In this document: positions 1-8,345 of the stretch, piece after piece
How positions within the stretch are numbered: position 1 is the first letter of the stretch
How the letters are laid out: each line of letters begins with the position of its first letter
Source: an uncultured Eubacteriales bacterium
GTDB taxonomy: Bacteria > Bacillota > Clostridia > Oscillospirales > CAG-272
Assembly: GCA_934525675.1 (NCBI GenBank)
Contig: CAKSZH010000010.1
Coordinates: 1-64,000 of the forward strand
DNA: 64,000 nt
Direction of reading: 5' to 3'
Position numbers and translations under genes: made by a program
Notes under the pieces: model-generated
Database searches by the model: none
What the model was told of the DNA's origin: nothing
Seen by the model: only the letters and a program-made list of their open reading frames with translations

Positions 1-7
1 AACGCGA

Positions 8-40
8 GAAAAACCCCCGAAATCGTGAGATTTCGGGGGT
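8..40 (-). terminator. Rho-independent terminator of the tRNA-fMet/tRNA-Leu transcript
   Basis: A 12-bp perfect stem (arms 13-24 and 29-40) closes a GTGA loop and is followed, reading the minus strand, by a short T-run. It lies just downstream of the minus-strand tRNA pair. A second hairpin with arms GAAGCCA/TGGCTTC (43-68) lies between it and the tRNA. Confidence 0.8.
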
Positions 41-74
41 TCGAAGCCATGATATCTTTTTTGGCTTCACTATA

Positions 75-151
75 TGGTTGCGGGGGTGGGACTTGAACCT
101 CACGGCCTCCGGGTTATGAGCCCGACGAGCTACCAACTGCTCTACCCCGCG
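75..151 (-). tRNA. Initiator tRNA-fMet (CAT), CCA encoded
   Basis: The minus strand folds as a 77-nt cloverleaf with anticodon CAT and an encoded CCA (75-77). Two features identify the initiator rather than an elongator tRNA-Met: the first base pair of the acceptor stem is the mismatch C1xA72, and the anticodon stem carries three consecutive G:C pairs (GGG/CCC). The D-stem is GAGC/GCTC with A11:T24. It is the distal member of a two-tRNA transcript with tRNA-Leu(TAA). Confidence 0.96.
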
Positions 152-156
152 ATATA

Positions 157-245
157 TGGTGCCGGAAACCGGGCTTGAACCGGTACGATGCTTGCGCATC
201 ACGGGATTTTAAGTCCCGGGCGTCTGCCAATTCCGCCATTCCGGC
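157..245 (-). tRNA. tRNA-Leu (TAA), CCA encoded
   Basis: This 89-nt minus-strand gene has anticodon TAA, the long variable arm of class II tRNAs (a GATGC/GCATC hairpin) and an encoded CCA (157-159). The acceptor arms are GCCGGAA and TTCCGGC. It is promoter-proximal and only five bases separate it from tRNA-fMet. Confidence 0.96.
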
Positions 246-296
246 AACTTGGCGTTTACGGGACTTGGATCGGCTTCCGTAACTGAATACTTGAAT

Positions 297-325
297 AGTA
301 TACCACTGTTCCGGTGCTTTGTCAA
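297..325 (-). promoter_or_regulatory. Sigma-A promoter of the tRNA pair
   Basis: On the minus strand TTGACA (320-325) and TATACT (297-302) are separated by exactly 17 bp, upstream of tRNA-Leu(TAA). The -35 boxes of this promoter and of the plus-strand promoter at 349-377 are only 23 bp apart, so the two face away from each other. Confidence 0.88.
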
Positions 326-348
326 TAGCTTTTTTGAAAAAATCTCTG

Positions 349-377
349 TTGACATTTTCTTACAAATGTGATATACT
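349..377 (+). promoter_or_regulatory. Sigma-A promoter of the unknown gene at 544
   Basis: TTGACA (349-354), a 17-bp spacer and TATACT (372-377). Transcription would begin near 384. The downstream gene therefore cannot use the in-frame starts at 319 or 382, and this supports the later ATG. Confidence 0.85.
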
Positions 378-543
378 ATGTATGTCTATAAAACGACAGA
401 AATGTGCAGGATTTCTCCGAAACAGGAATGCCGGCATTTCCGGAACCGAACCTTTTCGTTCTGATGAACCCCGGCGACGGTCTTGTGGATTCCGGAACGG
501 AATCGGTCAGAGATATTCACGGAATGTAAAGGAAGTGGAAGAT

Positions 544-1506
544 ATGCGGGATCAGGAAACCGGAAGCACCGAACGTCTTGTGAACCGGACGCCCGGCGCA
601 TATTGTGATTTTGCGCTGTTTGAAGCCGACGGTACCTGCCGGGTGATTGCGGCTCATTCCAAACGGGCGAAGCTGCAACCGGGGATGGAATTCTTTCCGG
701 GTGTCGGAGCGTCGGGAAGCGAGGTGCAGTTTGCCCTGCATGCGCTGCTTGATCTGCGGGAGCATTATGTTCTGATCCGGTCCGATGCCGGACCCGTTCT
801 GCTTTCCGATTACTTTTATCTCTCAGTCCGCCTGATCTGCGCCGTGATTCCGCATGTCAGAACAGAGAGCGCGGCAAGAGTTTCGCACAACTGCTTTTCC
901 GAAATCGTCCTGTCTCCGGCGCTGTCCGCGCTGAAAATGGAGCCGGTGGCGGGTGATGAGAATACATACGTGCTTCTGCAACATATCCGAAGCTGTCTGC
1001 GGGACGGATTCCCGCGTGCGACCGCCAATGAAACCTGTCCGGCGCAGGAGGCGATCCGGAGCGTGTACCGCTCCGCCCAGATGCTGACCGAACTGGTCGG
1101 AAGCAGATTTCACATGACATATCCAGAAACGGATCGTAAGTACCGGATCCAATACGATCCGGTCATCGGAACGCTCTGCCTGCTGGTTTATTTCTGCTAC
1201 GTAGATCGGGTCGTGGGGAACAGCAACATTCTGCTTTCCGTGCTTCCGTCCGACGGGGCGGTCCGCATGGAGTTGAGCAAAGAGGTACCGGGAAGGGAAG
1301 AGCCGATTCCGGAACTGGCGGGGTTGCGTGATCTGGAGCGGTATTCCAGACAGACGCTTGACTTTGTACGCGTCGGCGACCGGGTGACGCTGAGACTGTT
1401 CCTCTCCCCGTCGGAGGACCCGGACCTGCTGGGACTGAAATGCTTTTCGCCGGCCGAACGCGCGGCGCAGCCGGTTCTCGTGTTCGACCTGTCTATATTC
1501 GAATAA
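544..1506 (+). CDS. Unrecognised protein, 320 aa
   Basis: I do not recognise a family. The reading frame is open from 319, but a consensus promoter sits at 349-377, so translation most likely begins at ATG 544, where GGAAG/GGAAGA stretches precede the codon; this leaves an untranslated leader of about 160 nt. The product is 320 residues, without a signal peptide. It has a short hydrophobic stretch (VIGTLCLLVYFCYV) near residues 200-215 and contains several cysteines. The C-terminal half alternates charged and hydrophobic residues, for example YSRQTLDFVRVGDRVTLRLF, as in a mixed alpha/beta soluble domain. It is transcribed alone: tRNAs diverge upstream and a palindrome followed by a convergent gene lies downstream. 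Codon use resembles the neighbours, so it is probably a real, poorly conserved gene. Confidence 0.7.
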   Translation: MRDQETGSTERLVNRTPGAYCDFALFEADGTCRVIAAHSKRAKLQPGMEFFPGVGASGSEVQFALHALLDLREHYVLIRSDAGPVLLSDYFYLSVRLICAVIPHVRTESAARVSHNCFSEIVLSPALSALKMEPVAGDENTYVLLQHIRSCLRDGFPRATANETCPAQEAIRSVYRSAQMLTELVGSRFHMTYPETDRKYRIQYDPVIGTLCLLVYFCYVDRVVGNSNILLSVLPSDGAVRMELSKEVPGREEPIPELAGLRDLERYSRQTLDFVRVGDRVTLRLFLSPSEDPDLLGLKCFSPAERAAQPVLVFDLSIFE

Positions 1507-1659
1507 AACAGAGGGATTTCCGCTGTGCTGATTTCCGGTCTGGATCCGCCCTGCGGCCGTGCCGGACGGATCCCGGAAATGCCGGCAGCCCGCAGGGCTG
1601 GCGGAAAAACGGGTAGGTTCACCGATCGTTTGCGCGGTGCGGCAAAAGCCGGCGCAAAA

Positions 1660-1701
1660 GAACAGGGGGTGTAAAAACGATCGTTTTTACACCCCCTGTT
1701 C
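1660..1701. terminator. Perfect 42-bp palindrome between convergent genes
   Basis: Positions 1660-1680 are the exact reverse complement of 1681-1701. The arm begins GAACAGGGGGTG and the centre is CGATCG. It lies between the 3' ends of two convergent genes, so a bidirectional terminator is the simplest reading. On the minus strand the stem is followed by CTTTTG; on the plus strand there is no clear T-run outside the stem. A protein-binding site cannot be excluded. Confidence 0.6.
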
Positions 1702-1718
1702 TGTACTTCACCGACTGC

Positions 1719-2471
1719 TTATTTCCAATTTTCGGGATACGAAACGGAATCGTTGTCATCGGCGGCAGTGTGGGTGAATGCGTACTTTCCGACCACGCTG
1801 ACCGAACCCGGCAGTGTGACGGCGGCAAGCGCCGTGCACTGATAGAATGCGTAGTCTCCGATGGTTTCAAGACCTGCGGGGAGCGTGACGGTCCCGAGTT
1901 TTTCGCACTTGTAGAAGGCGGCGGACGGAATTTCTTTCAGGTTGTTTCCGGAAAAGGAAACAGCGGTCAGGTTCCCGCATTCATAGAACGCGTTTTTGCC
2001 GAGCGTGGTCAGGGTCGCGGGAAGCGAGACGGAGGTCAGCCCGCTCTGATAAAATGCACACTCTCCGATCCCGGTCAGTGCGGAGGAGAAGTGGATTTCC
2101 GTCAGATAGTCACAACCGGCAAAGGCATAGTCGCCGATTTCGGTGACGGTGTCGGGCAACGTGATACCCGTGATTGCGTTGTTGTCCTTGAACGCTTCGT
2201 TGCCGATGCGGGCAACGGTCTTCCCGTCAATCTCGGAGGGAACGGTGACTTTGTGGAAGGCGTCGCTTCCGGAATAACCGATAATCTCCACCGAGTCGCT
2301 CGTGTAAGCATTATAAAGGAAGGTGTCCCCGGTCTGACCGTCGCGATACGCGGTACTCGATTCTCCGCCCGAAATCGGAGCGGTGGTTTCCTTGTCGCCG
2401 CCGGAACAGGAAGTCAGGACGCAAACAAGAAGAAGCGCGACGGCAAAGAGACATAATCCGATTTTTTTCAT
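1719..2471 (-). CDS. Leucine-rich-repeat (BspA-type) lipoprotein
   Basis: This is a secreted, lipid-anchored surface protein of unknown ligand. The frame extends to 2537, but ATG 2471 has GGAGG eight bases upstream and directly starts a lipoprotein signal peptide: basic MKK, a hydrophobic core, then lipobox LTSC with Cys22 as the lipidated residue. After a Gly/Ser/Thr-rich spacer come about five LRR_5-type units (roughly residues 75-235) of the form xIGxxAFxxCxxLTxVxLPxxLxxI, e.g. AITGITLPDTVTEIGDYAF. Such repeats build a curved solenoid used for protein or carbohydrate contacts in gut Firmicutes and Bacteroidetes (family knowledge). At 250 aa it is small for the family. The gene is monocistronic with its own promoter and has a convergent neighbour. 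Confidence 0.88.
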   Translation of the reverse strand: MKKIGLCLFAVALLLVCVLTSCSGGDKETTAPISGGESSTAYRDGQTGDTFLYNAYTSDSVEIIGYSGSDAFHKVTVPSEIDGKTVARIGNEAFKDNNAITGITLPDTVTEIGDYAFAGCDYLTEIHFSSALTGIGECAFYQSGLTSVSLPATLTTLGKNAFYECGNLTAVSFSGNNLKEIPSAAFYKCEKLGTVTLPAGLETIGDYAFYQCTALAAVTLPGSVSVVGKYAFTHTAADDNDSVSYPENWK

Positions 2472-2508
2472 AAAAGGTACCCTCCGGATCAACACAAGAT
2501 ATAGTAGT

Positions 2509-2537
2509 ATTTTACAACTTTTTCTTGCGGATGTCAA
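2509..2537 (-). promoter_or_regulatory. Sigma-A promoter of the LRR lipoprotein gene
   Basis: On the minus strand TTGACA (2532-2537), a 17-bp spacer and TAAAAT (2509-2514), 38 bases before the chosen ATG at 2471. It also shows that the longer open frame starting at 2537 cannot be translated from this transcript. Confidence 0.8.
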
Positions 2538-2602
2538 GCGCGGTGGCGTGTCGATTGTAAATTAATTGTGTCGATTGCGGAACAAAACGTCGGGGCGGGG
2601 GA

Positions 2603-2631
2603 TTGCAACCGGCGGGAAAATATGCTATACT
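2603..2631 (+). promoter_or_regulatory. Sigma-A promoter of the ComM-like/cation-efflux operon
   Basis: TTGCAA (2603-2608), 17-bp spacer, TATACT (2626-2631), about 75 bp before ATG 2708. It diverges from the lipoprotein promoter. Confidence 0.78.
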
Positions 2632-2707
2632 GTATAAAATCAGGCTTGCTTTGCAAAGTCTTTGAAAAAGGAACGGCGGCAGGCGATCCGGAAAAGAGGA
2701 CGAACAT

Positions 2708-4261
2708 ATGTTTTCAACCGTATATACGGCGGGACTGTCGGGGATCGACGGATTTCTCGTCACGGTAGAGACCAACGCACAGAACAAGATCCCCCGGTAT
2801 GACCTGGTCGGACTTCCCGACCTGGCGGTCAAGGAAGCCAAGGAGCGGGTGCGTGCCGCCTGCGAGAACAGCGGTTTCCTGTTTCCCGCCGCGGAACTGA
2901 CTCAGAACCTTGCGCCCGCGGACCGGAGAAAAGAAGGTTCGTCGTTTGACGCGGCGATCCTGATGGGAATCCTGTACTGTACCGGCGTTCTCCGTTCCGA
3001 TCTTGATCTGTCAAAGAAGTGTATCATCGGAGAGCTTTCCCTGACGGGGAGCATCCGCGCGGTGCGCGGCGTACTCTGTATGTGTGCCGCGGCGAGGGAT
3101 GCGGGCATGACGGAGTGCTATGTGCCCCTCAAAAACGCGAAGGAAGCGGCGGCGATCGAAGGGATCACCGTGTACGCAGTCCCCGACGTGACCTCGCTTG
3201 TACGCCATCTCAACGGGGAAGAGCTGCTTCCCGCCGTCCCGCACGATACGGGACTGTTCCAGAAGGAAGCGGTCAGCTACGACATTGATTTCTCGGACAT
3301 CCGCGGGCAGGCGGCGGCAAAGCGTGCGATGGAGGTCGCCGCAGCGGGCGGACACAATATCCTTTTGATCGGACCTCCCGGCACGGGAAAATCCATGCTT
3401 GCAAAGCGGCTTCCCACTATTCTGCCGCCGCTCTCGGTCGGCGAAGCGATTGAAACCACAAAAATTCACTCGGTTGCGGGAACGCTTCCAGACGGTTCGT
3501 CGCTCCTTTCGCACCGTCCGTTCCGCTCTCCGCATCACACTATGTCGGCGGTCAGCCTGGTCGGTGGAGGCATCAACCCGATGCCGGGCGAGGTGTCGCT
3601 TGCGGATAACGGCGTTCTGTTCCTCGACGAGCTTCCCGAGTTTCCGAAGCAGGTGACGGACGCGCTCCGCCAGCCGCTCGAAGACCGGCAGGTTACCATT
3701 ACAAGAGCCAACGGGCGCGTGACCTATCCCTGTACCTTCATGCTGGTGGCGGCGATGAATCCCTGCCGTTGCGGATATTTCGGGCACCCGACGCGCCCCT
3801 GTACCTGCCATCCGGGTGATGTACAGCGCTACATCTCCCGCATCAGCGGACCCATGCTTGACCGCATGGACATTGAGGTGGAACTGCCGTCGCTGTCTTT
3901 TGACGAGTTGTCCTCCGAGGGCGTGCAGTCGGAGACCTCCGCTGCGGTCCGGGAGAGAGTTACCCGCGCGCGGGAATTTGCCCGCCGGCGGATGGGGGAG
4001 GACAGCCGCATTTTCTGCAACGCCCAGCTCGATGCCGCGGAAATCCGGAAATACTGTCAGACTGCCCCGGAGGCAGAAGCGTTGCTCCGCGACGCGTATA
4101 ATTCATTGGGACTGTCCGCGCGCGGATACGACCGCGTGATGCGTGTGGCGAGAACCATTGCCGACCTTGACGGATCGGAGATCATCCGCGCCGAGCACGT
4201 GGCGGAGGCGATCGGGTACCGTTCACTTGACCGAAAATACTGGAAATCAGACAGAGGGTGA
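2708..4261 (+). CDS. comM: YifB/ComM family Mg-chelatase-like AAA+ ATPase
   Basis: This 517-aa protein has the usual length and order of the YifB/ComM family: an N-terminal ChlI/Lon-protease-like domain (about 20-145), an AAA+ Mg-chelatase domain (about 190-395) and a C-terminal helical domain (about 405-505). Walker A is GPPGTGKS (222-229) and Walker B is VLFLDELPEF (about 302-311). A cysteine-rich insert, NPCRCGYFGHPTRPCTC, follows near 351-367. In Gram-negative bacteria ComM is a hexameric helicase that promotes branch migration of donor DNA during transformation; in Clostridia the role is not settled, so the function here is inferred from family. ATG 2708 is preceded by AGAGGA. The cation-efflux gene follows after only four bases. 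Confidence 0.93.
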   Translation: MFSTVYTAGLSGIDGFLVTVETNAQNKIPRYDLVGLPDLAVKEAKERVRAACENSGFLFPAAELTQNLAPADRRKEGSSFDAAILMGILYCTGVLRSDLDLSKKCIIGELSLTGSIRAVRGVLCMCAAARDAGMTECYVPLKNAKEAAAIEGITVYAVPDVTSLVRHLNGEELLPAVPHDTGLFQKEAVSYDIDFSDIRGQAAAKRAMEVAAAGGHNILLIGPPGTGKSMLAKRLPTILPPLSVGEAIETTKIHSVAGTLPDGSSLLSHRPFRSPHHTMSAVSLVGGGINPMPGEVSLADNGVLFLDELPEFPKQVTDALRQPLEDRQVTITRANGRVTYPCTFMLVAAMNPCRCGYFGHPTRPCTCHPGDVQRYISRISGPMLDRMDIEVELPSLSFDELSSEGVQSETSAAVRERVTRAREFARRRMGEDSRIFCNAQLDAAEIRKYCQTAPEAEALLRDAYNSLGLSARGYDRVMRVARTIADLDGSEIIRAEHVAEAIGYRSLDRKYWKSDRG

Positions 4262-4265
4262 TTGT

Positions 4266-5426
4266 TTGTCAACGTTCTTTGCACGGTTGTTCGTAAAAAA
4301 CTGGGAGAAGACCGGGGACCCCGCGGTACGCCGCGCTTACGGAACCATGGTCAGCGTCATCGGAGTCATCGTAAATCTCCTGCTCGCGTCCGGTAAAATC
4401 ATCGCGGGACTTCTGTTCTCCACGGTCTCCGTGACGGCGGACGGCCTCAATAACCTCTCCGACGCAGGCTCCCAACTCATTTCGCTCATCAGCTTCAAGA
4501 TTTCCGCAAAACCCGCAGACCGCGGACACCCCTTCGGTCACGCAAGAATCGAATATGTTTCTTCCATGATCGTTTCCATGATTATCGTGGTCATCGGCGT
4601 TCAGCTCTTCCGCGATTCCCTTGACAAGATTTTGCACCCCGAAACGCCCGATACCAACTGGGTGGTCATCGTCGTGCTTGCCGTGTCGATTGCCGCGAAA
4701 CTGTTTTTGTTCTGCCTCAACCGCGCGACGGGTAAGCGTATCGGCTCCTCCGTTATGCGGGCGACCGCGACCGACAGCCTTTCCGATATGGCGGCGACGG
4801 GGGCAGTGCTTCTGTCCACCGTTCTGTTCCTTGTGACCGGGATCAACCTGGACGCATGGATGGGGCTTGCGGTCTCCGTGATGATCGTGATCGCGGGGCT
4901 GAAGATCATGAACGAGACCAAAAATTCCATTCTCGGCGAAGCGCCGTCCGAGGAGATCGTTGACCGCATCCGCAGTGTGATCGCAGAGTATCCGGAGGCG
5001 CTCGGACTGCATGATCTGGTCGTCCACAATTACGGTCCCGGCAAGGTCATCGCGTCCATGCACATCGAGGTGGACGGCGCAGTGGATATCTACGCATCGC
5101 ATGATATGATCGACAATATTGAAAAGCGGCTTCGGGCGGACTGCGGGATCGAAGCGACCATTCACATGGATCCCATCGTAACCGACGACACGCAGGCAAG
5201 AGCTCTTCGTGAGGCTACCGAGGCGGCGGTGCGTTCCATCGACGATCGGATCCGTATTCACGATTTCCGTTTTGTCCGGGGGACCACTCACTCCAATCTG
5301 ATCTTCGACGTTGCCGTTCCGTTTGAAGTGCCTCTGTCCGAGGACGAGGTAAAGAGCGCCGTCTCGGAGAAGGTCGGGGAGCTCGGCAGAGGGTACTGTG
5401 CTGTGGTGACCATTGACCGGATCTGA
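4266..5426 (+). CDS. Cation diffusion facilitator (CDF) family transporter
   Basis: This is a membrane metal/proton antiporter exporting divalent cations (Zn, Fe, Co or Mn; the ion cannot be told). I chose TTG 4266 because GAGG lies eight bases upstream and the longer frame would overlap comM by over 100 bases. The 386-aa product has the transmembrane domain in the first ~215 residues, with the metal-site motifs DGLNNLSD (about residue 59) and HPFGHAR (about residue 88). A cytoplasmic ferredoxin-like domain (about 215-295) follows, with HNYGPGKVIASMHIEVDG. A further C-terminal region of about 85 residues, DDRIRIHDFRFVRG, looks like a second dimerisation-type domain and makes the protein longer than minimal CDFs. 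It is co-transcribed with comM. Confidence 0.92.
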   Translation: MSTFFARLFVKNWEKTGDPAVRRAYGTMVSVIGVIVNLLLASGKIIAGLLFSTVSVTADGLNNLSDAGSQLISLISFKISAKPADRGHPFGHARIEYVSSMIVSMIIVVIGVQLFRDSLDKILHPETPDTNWVVIVVLAVSIAAKLFLFCLNRATGKRIGSSVMRATATDSLSDMAATGAVLLSTVLFLVTGINLDAWMGLAVSVMIVIAGLKIMNETKNSILGEAPSEEIVDRIRSVIAEYPEALGLHDLVVHNYGPGKVIASMHIEVDGAVDIYASHDMIDNIEKRLRADCGIEATIHMDPIVTDDTQARALREATEAAVRSIDDRIRIHDFRFVRGTTHSNLIFDVAVPFEVPLSEDEVKSAVSEKVGELGRGYCAVVTIDRI

Positions 5427-5454
5427 CCGGAAGATGACGGATTTCCGTCTTCAA

Positions 5455-5486
5455 AATGCAGCTGCAAAAATGCGGCTGCATTTTTT
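5455..5486 (+). terminator. Rho-independent terminator after the CDF gene
   Basis: The arms AATGCAGC and GCTGCATT close a 12-nt loop and run into six T residues ending at 5486. Confidence 0.85.
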
Positions 5487-5549
5487 GTCGCATATTGCTG
5501 GAGAATGTGTGTCCGAATTGTAACAATTATGAAAGTTTGAAAAATCATA

Positions 5550-5579
5550 TTGCAAAAATACCGGGGCAGATGATATAAT
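5550..5579 (+). promoter_or_regulatory. Sigma-A promoter of citrate synthase
   Basis: TTGCAA (5550-5555), 18-bp spacer, TATAAT (5574-5579). A second TATAAT lies at 5592-5597 without a good -35 partner. Confidence 0.7.
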
Positions 5580-5617
5580 AAATACCTATGCTATAATCAC
5601 TTGCGAATGGAGGACAA

Positions 5618-7027
5618 TTGACAACGATGAATATGCATATATATCCTGCCAAGAATTTTGATGAATCCGCATACGACGCAAACAGTGCATTCCGGGAGCT
5701 TCTCGAATCCGCGCGTCCGTCCTATGTGATTCCGAGCCGTGCATTTGAAAGCTATCGCGTCAAGAAGGGTCTCCGCGAGGCGGACGGCACCGGCGTGATG
5801 GCGGGCGTGACCCGGATCGGTAACGCGCACGGCTATATGGTGTACGAGGGCGAAAGAATCCCCGACGAGGGAATTCTCACCTACCGCGGTTATGACATCA
5901 AGGACCTCATCACGCATTTCACAAGTGAGGGCAGATTCGGCTTTGAGGAATGCGTGTATCTTCTGTTTTTCGGGCGGCTTCCCACCGAGGATCAGTTGCT
6001 CAATTTCAATGAACTTCTTGCCATTTCCAGAAAGCTCCCGCCGCGCTTTACCGAGGACATCCTGCTCCGCGCCCCGTCGCGTTCCATCATGAACAAGATG
6101 GCGAGCGGCGTACTTGCGCTTTACGCCTACGATGACAATCCCGACGACCTGAGTCTTGACAATATGCTCCGCCAGTCGGTAGAGATTCTTGCGCGCGTTC
6201 CCGTCATCGCGGCGCACGCTTATGCGATCTACCGCAGTACGTTTTTTGAAAAGAGCCTCAATCTGCATCATCCGCATGAAGAGCTTTGCACGGCGGAAAA
6301 CTTCCTCCGGGTGCTTCGTCCCAACAAATCCTACACCGAGGAAGAGGCGCGCCTTCTTGACATCTGCCTTGTAGCGCACGCCGAGCACGGCGGCGGTAAC
6401 AACTCGGCGTTTGCCTGTCGCGTCCTGTCCTCGTCCGGAACAGATACTTATTCCGCGATCAGCGCGGCAATCGGCGCGCTCAAAGGCCCCCGGCACGGCG
6501 GTGCGAACATCAAGGTACAGGAAATGTTCGACTGCATGAAGGAGAATATTTCCAACACCCACAGCGACGCCGAGGTTTCGGATTATATCATGAAGCTGCT
6601 CCGCGGCGAGGCGTATGACCGCTCGGGCCTTGTTTACGGTATGGGGCACGCGATCTACACCAAGTCCGACCCCCGCGCCGTCATGCTCAAGCAATATGCC
6701 CGCAAGCTGGCGTATGAAAAGGGCTACGGCGACGATTTTGAATTACTGGAATCCATTGAGCGCCTGACTCCCGACCTGTTCCGCGAGTACAAGGGGCTTT
6801 CGCAGGAAATGTGTGCAAATGTGGACCTGTATTCCGGACTGGTTTACCGGATGCTCGGCATCCCGCAGGAAATGTACACGCCGCTCTTTGCCATTGCCCG
6901 CGTTGCCGGCTGGTGCGCACATCGCATGGAGGAGTACATGACGGCGAAGAAGATCATCCGCCCGGCTTACAAGTGCATTACCAAGCCGCAGGAGTATGTT
7001 GCAATCACCGACAGAAAAGAGAACTGA
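5618..7027 (+). CDS. Citrate synthase
   Basis: The enzyme condenses oxaloacetate with acetyl-CoA to citrate, the entry step to the oxidative TCA branch and glutamate synthesis. The 469-aa sequence shows the catalytic regions of the (Si)-citrate synthase fold: EHGGGNNSAF (about 254, first catalytic His), GPRHGGAN (about 289, second catalytic His) and GHAIYTKSDPR (about 343-354, catalytic Asp). The N-terminus is longer than in the core fold. The start is uncertain: TTG 5618 lies only four bases from GGAGG, while ATG 5627 lies 13 bases away. The gene is flanked by its own promoter and terminator, so it is monocistronic, and no aconitase or isocitrate dehydrogenase is adjacent. A 2-methylcitrate synthase activity cannot be excluded from sequence. 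Confidence 0.93.
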   Translation: MTTMNMHIYPAKNFDESAYDANSAFRELLESARPSYVIPSRAFESYRVKKGLREADGTGVMAGVTRIGNAHGYMVYEGERIPDEGILTYRGYDIKDLITHFTSEGRFGFEECVYLLFFGRLPTEDQLLNFNELLAISRKLPPRFTEDILLRAPSRSIMNKMASGVLALYAYDDNPDDLSLDNMLRQSVEILARVPVIAAHAYAIYRSTFFEKSLNLHHPHEELCTAENFLRVLRPNKSYTEEEARLLDICLVAHAEHGGGNNSAFACRVLSSSGTDTYSAISAAIGALKGPRHGGANIKVQEMFDCMKENISNTHSDAEVSDYIMKLLRGEAYDRSGLVYGMGHAIYTKSDPRAVMLKQYARKLAYEKGYGDDFELLESIERLTPDLFREYKGLSQEMCANVDLYSGLVYRMLGIPQEMYTPLFAIARVAGWCAHRMEEYMTAKKIIRPAYKCITKPQEYVAITDRKEN

Positions 7028-7033
7028 CCAGGT

Positions 7034-7064
7034 CGCCCCGCGGCTTTGCCGCGGGGCGCTTTTT
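7034..7064 (+). terminator. Rho-independent terminator after citrate synthase
   Basis: An 11-bp perfect GC-rich stem (7034-7044/7048-7058) has loop TTT and is followed by C and five T. Confidence 0.93.
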
Positions 7065-7198
7065 GAATGACTGCCGGTTGCATTGGATGTCGTGCCCGTC
7101 CGACATCGCTCGTTTTCCGCCCGGCTCCCGTGCCCCCGGACATATTATTCCGATGCGGGTCCCGGTGGGTATTTCCCCGCTGACTTTCCCGGCGGCGG

Positions 7199-7227
7199 TT
7201 GACATTCCGGCGTCGGAGTGGTATAAT
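7199..7227 (+). promoter_or_regulatory. Consensus sigma-A promoter of the PHP phosphatase
   Basis: TTGACA (7199-7204), 17-bp spacer, TATAAT (7222-7227): a perfect match to consensus, 92 bp before ATG 7319. The DNA from 7065 to 7198 shows nothing else. Confidence 0.92.
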
Positions 7228-7318
7228 CATTTCAAACAGAATGAAGCAAAAAGCGGGTTTTGCGAATGCCCGCGTGTGCCCGGAAACGGTTCCGGCACAC
7301 GGTAAAAGAGGGATCAGA

Positions 7319-8095
7319 ATGTTTATCACGAATTATCACACGCACACCATGCGTTGTCATCACGCGGTCGGACTGGACCGCGAATATGTTGAGGCGGCGA
7401 TTGCCGCAGGCTTTTCTGAAATCGGGTTTTCCGATCACGCGCCCTGCTGGTTCCCGGGGGACTATTACTCGGATTTCCGCATGGAGCGCGAAAAGCTCCC
7501 GGATTATATGGCGTCCATGCTGGCGCTCCGGCAGGAATACGCCGGCAGGATCCGCATCCTCATCGGTTTTGAACTGGAGTATTACCCGGATTGCTTCCGG
7601 AAGACGCTGGATCTGCTCGCGCCCTATCCTTACGATTACCTGATCCTCGGTCAGCACGTTCTCGGAAACGAGCAGGGGGCTCCCGCGTCCGGCGCTCCGA
7701 CCGAGGACGAGGAGCGACTGGCGCGCTATACGGAACAGGTGTGTGAAGGACTGAACACGGGAAAGTTTTCTTACCTTGCGCACCCCGACCTGATTCATTT
7801 TCTCGGAGACGGCGCGGTGTGGGAGCGGTATATGCGTAAGATCTGCGAGTGTGCCAACCAAAACGAAGTACCGCTGGAGATCAACTTCCTCGGTCTGCGC
7901 GGTCATCGCGCCTATCCGAGAGAGGAATTCTTCCGCATTGCGGGCGAATGCGGCTGCCGCGTCGTATTCGGCAGTGACGCGCATGACCCACGCGATGTCG
8001 GGGATTTTGCGTCGGCGAAAATTGCGGAGGAGTGGTGCCGGAAGTATCACCTTCCCGTCGTGGAGCGCCCGGAGTGGAAGAATCCCCGCGCGTAA
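7319..8095 (+). CDS. hisK: PHP-family histidinol-phosphatase (HisK/HisJ type)
   Basis: It likely removes phosphate from L-histidinol phosphate in histidine synthesis. The 258-aa protein opens with the PHP metal motif NYHTHT (His7, His9), followed by DHAPCW, GFELEYYPD, HPDLIHF and the closing GSDAHDP; together these supply the trinuclear metal site of the PHP fold. The open frame reaches back to 7199, inside the promoter, but AGAGGGA precedes ATG 7319, which starts right at the catalytic core. No other his gene is in the window, so the substrate is inferred from family; some PHP proteins of this size act on other phosphoesters. The last codons run into a 63-bp tandem repeat. Confidence 0.85.
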   Translation: MFITNYHTHTMRCHHAVGLDREYVEAAIAAGFSEIGFSDHAPCWFPGDYYSDFRMEREKLPDYMASMLALRQEYAGRIRILIGFELEYYPDCFRKTLDLLAPYPYDYLILGQHVLGNEQGAPASGAPTEDEERLARYTEQVCEGLNTGKFSYLAHPDLIHFLGDGAVWERYMRKICECANQNEVPLEINFLGLRGHRAYPREEFFRIAGECGCRVVFGSDAHDPRDVGDFASAKIAEEWCRKYHLPVVERPEWKNPRA

Positions 8096-8209
8096 GCGCG
8101 ATGGCTCTCCGGTTTTGGGGACACCCGAGAGAAACAGGGGAGAAGACCCCGCGCATAAGCGCGCCGATTCTCCGGTTTCGGGAAACCCGTGAGAAACAGG
8201 GCGGGAGTT
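8084..8209 (+). repeat. Two-copy imperfect tandem repeat, 63-bp period, over the hisK stop codon
   Basis: Copy 1 (8084-8146) and copy 2 (8147-8209) share CCCCGCGCGTAAGCGCG versus CCCCGCGCATAAGCGCG, TTCTCCGGTTT-type cores and GAGAAACAGGG. Copy 1 encodes the end of the phosphatase, including TAA; copy 2 is non-coding. Confidence 0.75.
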
Positions 8210-8345
8210 TCCGCAAGCCTTGCCTGTAAACCTTCACCGGCTTTGCACCCCAATGTTCCATGAGACAGAATTTCAGCGATTCCGACCCGCGCCCCCCGCT
8301 TTCGGGACGCGGGTCATCTTAACCGTCCGGAAAGGAGGAGACATG

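Noticed and set aside
8084..8209. CRISPR-like repeats
   Set aside because: Only two adjacent imperfect copies without spacers; no cas genes. No CRISPR array was seen anywhere in the window.
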